A DNA stretch of 21,686 nt, from positions 1 through 21,686 of the forward strand of contig JAKATE010000016.1 in assembly GCA_021828085.1 (NCBI GenBank), in the 5' to 3' direction. Each line of letters begins with the position of its first letter. Position 1 is the stretch's first letter. This stretch comes from Thermoplasmata archaeon (GTDB lineage: Archaea; Thermoplasmatota; Thermoplasmata; Lutacidiplasmatales; UBA184). Below are positions 7,469-13,432 of this stretch, in pieces. Below the pieces are notes generated by a model. It searched no databases, was not told the DNA's origin, and saw only the letters and a program-made list of their open reading frames with translations. The position numbers were made by a program, and so were the translations under genes.

Positions 7469-8371
7469 ATGGCAGAGTACCATCACTACCGCTTTGACGA
7501 GGTCCGGCCCGGGGTCGTGGCCGGTATCGCGCTCCCCGGCGGGGTCGGTCTGTCGAACTCGGGGATCGTGCGCCTCGAGCCCGGTTCGGTCATCTTCGAC
7601 ACGACGCTCTCTCCCGCGGCTTTCCGGGAGGTCCTCGGGGAGTCCCGCGAACGCACCGGGGGCACCCCCACGGCCGTGGCCAACAGCCACTGGCACCTCG
7701 ACCACATCCTGGGGAACCAGGAAGTGGCGCACCTTTCCACCTACGCCACCGAACGCACCCTCGAGATCCTGAGGGAAAGGCGGGAGGCTCTCCAGAATGA
7801 AATCCGCCCCGCCACTCTGGAGAAGGACATCCGGGAGCTGGAGGCCCGAAGGGACCGGGCAAGCTCGCCGGCCCTTCGCGACCACTATGACACGGTCCTG
7901 TCGATGAACCGGGCCCTCCTCCGCCAGGCGGCCGAGATCCGGGTCACTCCCCCCAACCAGCCCTTCCGGGACCGTTTGCGGCTTCCGGGAGCGGCCGGGG
8001 CGGAGCTGGTCACCTTCGGAGGGGGTCACACCGAGAGCGATGCGGTCCTCTTCCTCCCCCAGCAGCGGGTGCTCTTCGCGGGGGACCTGGTGGTGGTGGG
8101 CACCCACCCCAACGTCACCTCGGGGGACCCGGAGCAATGGCTCCGGATCCTCGAGAGGATGCGCCGACTGGGGGTGGAGCGGATCGTCCCCGGTCACGGG
8201 CCGGTGGTCGGCCCGGAGGCGTTGGACTCGGTGGCGGAGTACCTGGAGACCCTCCTCCGACTCGGCGAGGAGGAGCACCCTCCTGAGATCCCGGAACGGT
8301 ATCGGTCCTGGACCGGGCCGGAGCAGTTCCAGGAGAACTGGGAGTACCTCCGGCGCCGGAGCTCCGCCTGA
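7469..8371 (+). CDS. Metallo-beta-lactamase-fold hydrolase
   Basis: The 300-residue protein has all five MBL motifs. Motif 2 is SHWHLDH with H74, H76, D78 and H79; motif 3 is H187 in GGGHTESD; motif 4 is D206 in FAGD; and motif 5 is H243 in PGHGP. A two-metal site is therefore complete. Between motifs 2 and 3, residues 95-165 form a charged, mostly helical insertion (ERREALQNEIRP, EARRDRASS) that may cap the active site. The family includes thioesterases, lactonases, nucleases and glyoxalase II; no beta-CASP or RNA-processing motifs are present, so a small-molecule hydrolase is the default. The ATG follows the T-run by about 30 bases. The next gene begins 69 bases downstream. Confidence 0.85.
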   Translation: MAEYHHYRFDEVRPGVVAGIALPGGVGLSNSGIVRLEPGSVIFDTTLSPAAFREVLGESRERTGGTPTAVANSHWHLDHILGNQEVAHLSTYATERTLEILRERREALQNEIRPATLEKDIRELEARRDRASSPALRDHYDTVLSMNRALLRQAAEIRVTPPNQPFRDRLRLPGAAGAELVTFGGGHTESDAVLFLPQQRVLFAGDLVVVGTHPNVTSGDPEQWLRILERMRRLGVERIVPGHGPVVGPEALDSVAEYLETLLRLGEEEHPPEIPERYRSWTGPEQFQENWEYLRRRSSA

Positions 8372-8440
8372 CCGCCCCCGAGACCAGCTGCTTCCCTTCC
8401 AGGGATGGATTGAAGAGCTCCTCCTCCCCACGACCCAGTG

Positions 8441-8938
8441 ATGTCCCAGAGCTCCCCGATCGGGGCACCGCGGGCCCGCCCCCTGAACGACCGGGAGGGG
8501 TGGTTCGGGTCCGGCAGGGAACTGCGCCGGAAGGCCCGGCAGGAGCATCGTTGCGTGGTGTGTGCCCGACCGCTCGTACGGGTGGGGTCGGTCTACTGCT
8601 CACGTGGCTGCCAGGAGTCCTTCCACGCCCGCTACTTCTGGGACGCGGCCCGGGCCCGCGTACTCCGGAGGGACGGGTTCCGTTGCCGGCGCTGCGGCCG
8701 GAGGCTCCCCCGGCGCCACCTCGAGGTCGACCACATCGTTGAGCGCGTGCGGGGAGGGGCGCTCCGGGACCCTTCCAACCTCCAGACGCTCTGCCGGCGC
8801 TGCCACGCGGGGAAGACCCGGGAGCTCCTGCACGCACTGGGGGAACGGGCACATCGCCGGAGCGAGGAGTACCCGGGACTCGATTCGGGCATCGGGGAGA
8901 TCGTCTTCGGCGAGCCGTCGACCGCGACCTGGGACTGA
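8441..8938 (+). CDS. HNH endonuclease with an extra N-terminal zinc motif
   Basis: The protein has 165 residues from the ATG at 8441 (a GTG immediately precedes it in frame). Two cysteine clusters are visible. C38-x2-C41 with C53-x3-C57 resembles the small FCS/treble-clef zinc fold. C82-x2-C85 with C118-x2-C121 scaffolds an HNH nuclease whose catalytic set is D97-H98, N113 and H122. A linker helix rich in Arg (ARARVLRRDGF) joins them. HNH proteins nick or cut DNA in restriction, repair or mobile elements; no intein or homing context is seen. Its place upstream of endonuclease IV, and 1.7 kb from an orphan DNA methyltransferase on the other strand, suggests repair or restriction but proves neither. 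Confidence 0.85.
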   Translation: MSQSSPIGAPRARPLNDREGWFGSGRELRRKARQEHRCVVCARPLVRVGSVYCSRGCQESFHARYFWDAARARVLRRDGFRCRRCGRRLPRRHLEVDHIVERVRGGALRDPSNLQTLCRRCHAGKTRELLHALGERAHRRSEEYPGLDSGIGEIVFGEPSTATWD

Positions 8939-8971
8939 GCGTCCCGCCCCGCGGACCGGGTCGCCCTCGGT

Positions 8972-9019
8972 TCCCCAACGTTGGGAGGGAGGGGACGCCG
9001 AAGTTGGGGAGGGGAGGGG
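8972..9019. promoter_or_regulatory. Palindrome and repeated half-sites upstream of endonuclease IV
   Basis: CCCAACGTTGGG is a perfect 12-base inverted repeat at 8974-8985. A related sequence, AAGTTGGGGAGGGG, follows about 20 bases later (9001-9014), repeating the right half together with its G-rich flank. The arrangement resembles a dimer operator with a second half-site. It lies in the 146-base gap before nfo, in which no good TATA box was found. Confidence 0.4.
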
Positions 9020-9084
9020 CCAAAGGTCAGTTCCCGGGGGCGTCGCAGGCTTCTTGGGGTTGACAGAACTGCTCTTGCCGGACC

Positions 9085-9975
9085 ATGATCCTCGGAGCGC
9101 ACATCGGCATCGCCGGCGGGCTCGACCAAGCCCCCGTGGAGGCCCACCGGATCGGCGCGGAAGCCCTGCAGATCTTCTCGAAGAACCAGCAGCAGTGGTC
9201 GGCGAGCCCCCTCGACCCGGCCGCCGCCGAGCGCTTCCAGGAGGCGGTGAAGCGCGAAGGGATCCGGGCGACGGCGGTCCATGGCTCCTACCTGATCAAT
9301 CTCGGGAGCCCCCAGCCGACTCTGCAGACCCGCTCCCGGGAGGCCTTCCAGGACGAGCTCCGACGGGCCGAGACGCTGGGGATCGGCCTGCTGATCTTCC
9401 ACCCGGGGGCCCATACGGGCTCGGGGGAGGCGGCCGGTCTCGCCTCCATCGCCTCCGGCGTGAGGCAGGCCCTCGAGCAGGATCCCGAGGGCTCCGTCCG
9501 GGTCCTCCTCGAGATCGCGGCGGGGGCCGGCTCGACGCTCGGATCGACCTTCGAGCAGCTCGCCCACCTTCTCGATGCCATCGATCTCCCCCAGCGCACG
9601 GGCGTCTGCATCGACACCTGCCATCTCTTCGCCGCCGGGTACGACCTGCGGACCCCGGGGACCTACCGCGAGACCTTCGACCGCCTCGAGGCGACCGTGG
9701 GGAGCCGGCGCGTCTACGCCTTCCACCTCAACGACTCCGCCGGTGAGCTGGGGGGCCACCGGGACCGTCATGCCAACATCGGGGAAGGGAACATCGGCCT
9801 CCCCGGCTTCAAGCTCCTCGTGAACGACCGGCGCTTCGCCAAGACCCCCGGCTTTCTCGAGACCCCGCTCCGCGGGGACAAGGCGGACCCGTACGCGGCC
9901 TACCGGGACGACCTCGCCACCCTTCGTGGCCTCCTCCCGAAGAAGCCTCCCCGCCCGTCGACCCGCCGCGCCTGA
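9085..9975 (+). CDS. nfo: Endonuclease IV (AP endonuclease)
   Basis: The 296-residue TIM-barrel protein carries the whole trinuclear zinc set of the family: H66, H106, E143, D177, H180, H214, D227, H229 and E259. These match the nine ligands of E. coli Nfo with an offset of two or three residues. Motifs include LEIAAGAGSTLG, CIDTCHLFAAGYD, FHLNDS and HRDRHANIGEG. The enzyme cleaves DNA 5' to abasic sites and trims blocked 3' ends in base excision repair. The ATG starts directly with the first barrel strand (MILGAHIG), so the start is secure. The short tail (KKPPRPSTRRA) is basic and disordered. Upstream are an HNH nuclease and an operator-like palindrome. Confidence 0.95.
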   Translation: MILGAHIGIAGGLDQAPVEAHRIGAEALQIFSKNQQQWSASPLDPAAAERFQEAVKREGIRATAVHGSYLINLGSPQPTLQTRSREAFQDELRRAETLGIGLLIFHPGAHTGSGEAAGLASIASGVRQALEQDPEGSVRVLLEIAAGAGSTLGSTFEQLAHLLDAIDLPQRTGVCIDTCHLFAAGYDLRTPGTYRETFDRLEATVGSRRVYAFHLNDSAGELGGHRDRHANIGEGNIGLPGFKLLVNDRRFAKTPGFLETPLRGDKADPYAAYRDDLATLRGLLPKKPPRPSTRRA

Positions 9976-9992
9976 CAACCGCGCGACGCACG

Positions 9993-10000
9993 CTTTATTG
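9993..10000 (+). promoter_or_regulatory. TATA box for the coiled-coil gene or a leader RNA
   Basis: CTTTATTG stands out just after nfo and predicts transcription from about 10022. That is 138 bases before the ATG at 10160. An in-frame TAA at 10148-10150 rules out an earlier start for that gene, so a long leader or a separate small RNA is implied. Confidence 0.5.
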
Positions 10001-10082
10001 ATGCCGGATTTCATGTATCGGGCGATCTGAGGAGCCCCTTGGCCGTGCACCGTCCATCCTCCCCCGCCATCGACCCACCGAA

Positions 10083-10138
10083 GGGCGTTCCGGGCTTGCT
10101 CCGGATGCCCTCCCCTTCGGGGGGAAGCGGTCCTTCCC
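10083..10138 (+). promoter_or_regulatory. Hairpin-rich leader upstream of the coiled-coil gene
   Basis: Three hairpins can be drawn. GGGCGTTCCGG pairs with CCGGATGCCC (10083-10110; 10 base pairs, one bulged T). CCCC-TTCG-GGGG (10112-10123) has a stable UUCG tetraloop. GGGAAG-CGGTC-CTTCCC (10122-10138) shares two G with the second hairpin, so the last two compete. This could be a regulatory leader or small RNA; no known riboswitch class was recognised. Confidence 0.35.
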
Positions 10139-10159
10139 GCGTCTCCGTAACTTAAGAAC

Positions 10160-10708
10160 ATGGAAGAGAGAGAGAAGCTCATCGAGCAGCGAGACGAGGA
10201 ATCCCGCAAGCGGCTCCGGCTCGTGATCGAGCGGGAGGACGCGGTGAGGGGGGCCGAGGAGAAGCTACGGACCGAGGAGAAGCGTCTCCTCGAGGTCGAG
10301 GAGCATCTCGCCGCCCGGGGACGTCAGCTGGACCAGGACCGCTCGGAGCACCAGGCGGCGCTGAAGAAGGACCGGGAGCAGCTCGAGGCGGACCGGGGGG
10401 CGGTGGAGGCCGAGCGCAAGCGCATCCAGGCGGCCGGCCAGGCGTTGCAGCGCGCCCAGTTCGAGCTCGAGCAGGGACGGGAGAAGTTCGCCGCCGACAC
10501 CGCCGAGCTCGCCCGGCAGCAGCAGGAGCTCTCCCAGCGGGTGCGCGAGAACGACGAGCGGGGGAAGGCGGTCCGCGCCCAGGAGGACGCCCTCCACGTC
10601 CATCTCACCGAGCTCAAGGACCACCTCGCCCACGTCAGGACCGCCGAGGAAGGCGTCCACAAGATCCACGGGGAGCTCACCGAGGGGCGGAAGAAGCGCG
10701 GGGAGTAG
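10160..10708 (+). CDS. Long coiled-coil protein of unknown function
   Basis: The 182 residues are almost entirely charged heptad repeats (Glu, Arg, Lys, Gln with spaced Leu/Ala), without membrane helix, signal peptide or globular domain. Typical stretches are EEKLRTEEKRLLEVEEHL (39-56) and RKRIQAAGQALQRAQFELEQ (86-105). It should form an extended helical rod, probably a dimer or higher bundle, in the cytoplasm. Such proteins act as spacers, scaffolds or SMC-like partners; nothing in the sequence points to one. The start is bounded by an in-frame stop 10 bases upstream. It has its own promoter and structured leader, and the next gene has a separate TATA box, so it is probably monocistronic. 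Confidence 0.75.
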   Translation: MEEREKLIEQRDEESRKRLRLVIEREDAVRGAEEKLRTEEKRLLEVEEHLAARGRQLDQDRSEHQAALKKDREQLEADRGAVEAERKRIQAAGQALQRAQFELEQGREKFAADTAELARQQQELSQRVRENDERGKAVRAQEDALHVHLTELKDHLAHVRTAEEGVHKIHGELTEGRKKRGE

Positions 10709-10725
10709 GGGCTCCCCCGCTAGAC

Positions 10726-10734
10726 TCATTAATC
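10726..10734 (+). promoter_or_regulatory. TATA-like box for the transaldolase-like gene
   Basis: TCATTAATC is centred about 26 bases before the ATG at 10756, the spacing of a leaderless transcript. Confidence 0.55.
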
Positions 10735-10755
10735 CCGCAGGACCGCCCTACCCCG

Positions 10756-11403
10756 ATGAAGCTCTTCCTGGACACGGCCAACGTCGAGGAGATCCGGACC
10801 GTCGCCAGCTGGGGGATCCTCGACGGGGTCACCACCAACCCCTCCCTCGTCGCGAAGGAGTCGAGGTCGTTCGAGGAGATCCTCCGGGAGGTCTGCGGGC
10901 TCGTCGATGGCCCGGTCTCGGCCGAGGTGGTGAGCGTGGAGGCCCCGGCGATGATCGCGGAGGGGGAGCGCCTCGCGAGGATCCACCCGAACATCTACGT
11001 GAAGATCCCCATGACCACGGAGGGGCTCAAGGCCACCCGGGCGCTCCGCTCCAAGGGCATCCGGGTGAACATGACGCTCATCTTCTCCTCGCTCCAGGCG
11101 CTCCTCTGCGCCAAGGCCGGGGCGAGCTTCGTGAGCCCGTTCATCGGCCGCCTCGACGACCACGGGGAGACGGGGATGGAGCTCATCGAGGAGATCGTGA
11201 CCATCTTCCGCAACTACAAGTTCACCACCGAGGTGCTCGTGGCCTCGGTGCGGCACCCCATCCACGTGAAGGAGGCCGCCCTCCTCGGCGCGGACATCGT
11301 GACCATGCCCTTCAGCGTCTTCGAGAAGCTCCCCCGCCACCCGCTGACCGACCTCGGGCTTGAGCGCTTCCTCAAGGACTGGCAGAAGGTCCCGAAGGCC
11401 TGA
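10756..11403 (+). CDS. Transaldolase-like fructose-6-phosphate aldolase (TalC/FSA type)
   Basis: At 215 residues this is the short transaldolase subfamily (about 210-220 residues) rather than the ~320-residue classical enzyme. MKLFLDTAN opens the TIM barrel, GVTTNPSL is at 24-31 and the Schiff-base lysine is K83 in YVKIPMT. NMTLIFSS (about 104-111) and AGASFVSPFIGRLDD (116-130) are further barrel motifs, and VLVASVRHP (173-181) is close to the family consensus. It transfers or cleaves dihydroxyacetone units: either fructose 6-phosphate to dihydroxyacetone plus glyceraldehyde 3-phosphate, or true transaldolase activity. Sequence alone does not separate these. The 3' end overlaps the convergent kinase gene by 32 bases. 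Confidence 0.88.
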   Translation: MKLFLDTANVEEIRTVASWGILDGVTTNPSLVAKESRSFEEILREVCGLVDGPVSAEVVSVEAPAMIAEGERLARIHPNIYVKIPMTTEGLKATRALRSKGIRVNMTLIFSSLQALLCAKAGASFVSPFIGRLDDHGETGMELIEEIVTIFRNYKFTTEVLVASVRHPIHVKEAALLGADIVTMPFSVFEKLPRHPLTDLGLERFLKDWQKVPKA

Positions 11404-12397
11404 ACGCGAAGGCAGGTACGCCCCCGTTTTCGGCGTCCACCCCCTCCCAGCGGTAGCGCAGCCAGCGGACCACCTGCCTCCCCTGCTCCCACTGGAAGCG
11501 TCGGACCAAGGGGAGCCCCGGCGGGGGAGGGGCCGCCCCGCGGAAGAGGAAGAAGCCGGCGAGGGCGACCAAGAGGGCGTCGACCTTGGCCGGGGACGCC
11601 TCCTCAGCCAACGGATGGGGGTCGAAGAGCTCCCAGGGAGGGGGGCCCCCTTGCATCGCAACGCTCGGAAGGAAGAGGAGCAGGTCGATCCAGGGAGCCC
11701 CCTGGCAGGCCCAGGGCCAGTCCACGAAGAAGACCCGGCGGGAGGTGAGGAGCACGTTGTCCTCCCGGAGGTCGCAGTGGAGGAGAGAGCGGCCGGCGGA
11801 GGCCCTCCTCCACCCCGGTTCCAGACGGGCGAGATCCCGGGCCCGCCCCCTCACCCACGGGCCGAAGGGAGCCGGCCCAGAGGCGCCCACGGCCCTCCCG
11901 CGAGCGTCCCAGTGCCCGAAGAGCGCCTGGTGCGCCCGGGCGAAGGAGGGGAGGGCCAGAGGGGAGGGGGTGAGGTCCCGGCTCGATCGATGGAGCGCGT
12001 CCAGGACCCGGGTCAGTTCCGCGCGCCGCCAGGGTAGCCGCGGGGGCCTTCCGTCCACCTCCTCGAAAGCCAGGGCGACCCAGGGCCCCTCCTCGTCCAT
12101 CCAGAGGAGAGCGGGGGCGGGGGCCTTCGCCGGCAGCGCGGCGGCCACCCGCGCCTCCCTTCGGTAGAGCCCCGGGGAGTCCGGGTTCACCTCGGCGGAG
12201 ACCGCCTTGAGGAAGACCCGGCGGCCATCCGCGAGCTCGAGCCGGGCGGCGACTCCGGGGGAGAATCCCCCGCGCTGGGTCCGGGCCCGGACCACGGGGG
12301 ATCCCAGCCGCCCTTCCCAGCGCCTTCGGAGCGGGAGGGGGACACGACGGTAGGGCACCCGCTGCCCACGGGCCGCGGGGAACGGCCTCCGTGACAC
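11372..12397 (-). CDS. APH/choline-kinase-fold phosphotransferase
   Basis: From a GTG at 12397 the protein has 341 residues of the aminoglycoside-phosphotransferase fold. GRRVFLKAVS supplies the ATP-binding lysine. LLHCDLREDN holds the catalytic loop HxDxxxxN (H207, D209, N214), and FFVDWPWA holds the metal-binding aspartate (D226). Substrates in the family are aminoglycosides, choline, homoserine, fructosamines and others; this one is unknown. The start is uncertain: GTG at 12358 is an alternative, and the open frame continues to 12946, but that part runs antisense to DUF357 and past the promoter. The shared TATA at 12443-12450 predicts transcription from about 12420, which supports a start below that point. 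The family flavour (ARTQRGGFSPGVAARL) reminds me of actinobacterial proteins. Confidence 0.8.
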   Translation of the reverse strand: MSRRPFPAARGQRVPYRRVPLPLRRRWEGRLGSPVVRARTQRGGFSPGVAARLELADGRRVFLKAVSAEVNPDSPGLYRREARVAAALPAKAPAPALLWMDEEGPWVALAFEEVDGRPPRLPWRRAELTRVLDALHRSSRDLTPSPLALPSFARAHQALFGHWDARGRAVGASGPAPFGPWVRGRARDLARLEPGWRRASAGRSLLHCDLREDNVLLTSRRVFFVDWPWACQGAPWIDLLLFLPSVAMQGGPPPWELFDPHPLAEEASPAKVDALLVALAGFFLFRGAAPPPPGLPLVRRFQWEQGRQVVRWLRYRWEGVDAENGGVPAFAFRPSGPSASP

Positions 12398-12442
12398 GCC
12401 GGCGGATACCCGAGCACGGGGATAAGTCCCTGGGTGGAGCCG

Positions 12443-12450
12443 TGTATATA
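12443..12450. promoter_or_regulatory. Symmetrical TATA box shared by divergent genes
   Basis: TGTATATA, within GTGTATATAC, is nearly self-complementary. On + it is centred about 29 bases before the DUF357 ATG at 12476, so that mRNA should be leaderless. On - it would direct initiation near 12420, before the GTG starts of the kinase. No other AT-rich element exists in the gap, so one box may serve both directions. Confidence 0.6.
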
Positions 12451-12475
12451 CCCGCCCGTGGTGAGTCCACATCCC

Positions 12476-12781
12476 ATGGCGGAGCCCCGCGTCGAGGCTG
12501 CCCTCCGGGAGCGCGTCACGCGCTACCTCACCTTCACCGAAGGGGCCTTGAGCCGGGTCCGGGCCACGCCGCCTCGCCGGTCCTTCCTCCATGGCGGGGC
12601 GGAGGACCTGCTCGACATGGCTCGGAACTACCTCAGGGACGCCCGGCACTTCGAGGCCCAGGGGGACCTGGTCCAGGCGCTCGCCGCCGTGAGCTACGCC
12701 CACGCCTGGCTCGATGCCGGGGTCCGCCTGGGCCTTCTGGATGGGGGGGATGACGACCAGACGTTCACCCAGTTCCGGTAA
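12476..12781 (+). CDS. DUF357 family protein
   Basis: The 101-residue protein matches the archaeal DUF357 pattern as I remember it: YLTFTEGAL near the start, DLLDMARNYLRDARHF at 44-59, and a GDLVQALAAVSYAHAWLDAGVRLGLL region at about 63-88. It is all-helical, probably a small four-helix bundle. The function of the family is not established; I know it only as a conserved archaeal protein. The ATG at 12476 was chosen over one at 12434 because the latter lies upstream of the TATA box. The next gene starts inside it, overlapping by 32 bases, which suggests translational coupling with translin. Confidence 0.85.
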   Translation: MAEPRVEAALRERVTRYLTFTEGALSRVRATPPRRSFLHGGAEDLLDMARNYLRDARHFEAQGDLVQALAAVSYAHAWLDAGVRLGLLDGGDDDQTFTQFR

Positions 12782-13409
12782 GGGCGGCCCCGCCCCTTCG
12801 CGCCTCCCCCGGGGGGAGGTCGCGAGGCTCCAGCAGGAGCTGGCCCGCGAGGTCGCCGTCCGGGACCGGCTCTTCGAGATGGGGCGGAGTCTGCGGCGGG
12901 CCTCCCAGGACCTCATGCGGTCGATCCACGCCGGCTCGGCCAGCACGAGCGCGCTGGAAAAGCTCGAGGCACAGGCCCGGAGGTTCCTCGCGGAGCCCGG
13001 GGACCTCTCGCTCGGCGACGAGGCTCTCCAGGAGTACGCCGAGGCCCGCCTCCTCTGGGCGATCCGGCAGGGCTTCGAGCTTCCCTCGGCGAAGGAGCTG
13101 GGCCTTCGGGCCGGGCCCTACCTCGGGGGCCTCGCGGACGTGGTGGGGGAGGTCCGCCGGCTGACCTTGGAGGAGCTCGCCCGGGGGGAGGTCTCCCGCG
13201 CCGAGGAGAGGCTCCGCCTGATGGAGGAGCTCTACCACACCCTGATGCAGTTCGAAGCCCCCCGGGGCGTCCTCGCGCTCAAGCCCAAGCAGGACTCCGC
13301 CCGCGCCCTCGTCGAACGGACCCGGAGCGATGTCGTGCTGGCCCGGGTGCTCTCCCGGGCGGGGGCGGGGCTCGCCCTGGGCGTACCCCGGAGAGAGGAG
13401 CAGGACTAG
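12750..13409 (+). CDS. Translin family protein
   Basis: The 219-residue helical protein ends with the most conserved translin/TRAX region: LYHTLMQFEAPRGVLALKPK then DSARALVERTRSDVVLA (about residues 156-195). Upstream helices include VRDRLFEMGRSLRRASQDLMRSIH, also usual for the family. Eukaryotic translin-TRAX is C3PO, an RNase; archaeal homologues form octamers and some show RNA-cleaving activity. The start is the ATG at 12750, inside DUF357, preceded by a G-rich run (TGGATGGGGGG) that may act as ribosome binding site. The first ~20 residues are low-complexity and a later start cannot be excluded. The following MTAP gene is 23 bases away, so the genes probably share one mRNA. Confidence 0.85.
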   Translation: MTTRRSPSSGKGGPAPSRLPRGEVARLQQELAREVAVRDRLFEMGRSLRRASQDLMRSIHAGSASTSALEKLEAQARRFLAEPGDLSLGDEALQEYAEARLLWAIRQGFELPSAKELGLRAGPYLGGLADVVGEVRRLTLEELARGEVSRAEERLRLMEELYHTLMQFEAPRGVLALKPKQDSARALVERTRSDVVLARVLSRAGAGLALGVPRREEQD

Positions 13410-13432
13410 CGAAGGGTCAAACGCCCCCACCG

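Noticed and set aside
8632..10209. A 525-codon minus-strand frame across the HNH and nfo genes.
   Set aside because: It is antisense to two genes with complete catalytic motifs and has no recognisable domain.
12398..12946. N-terminal extension of the APH-like kinase up to 12946.
   Set aside because: The extension covers the shared TATA box and the antisense of DUF357, and adds no family-like residues.
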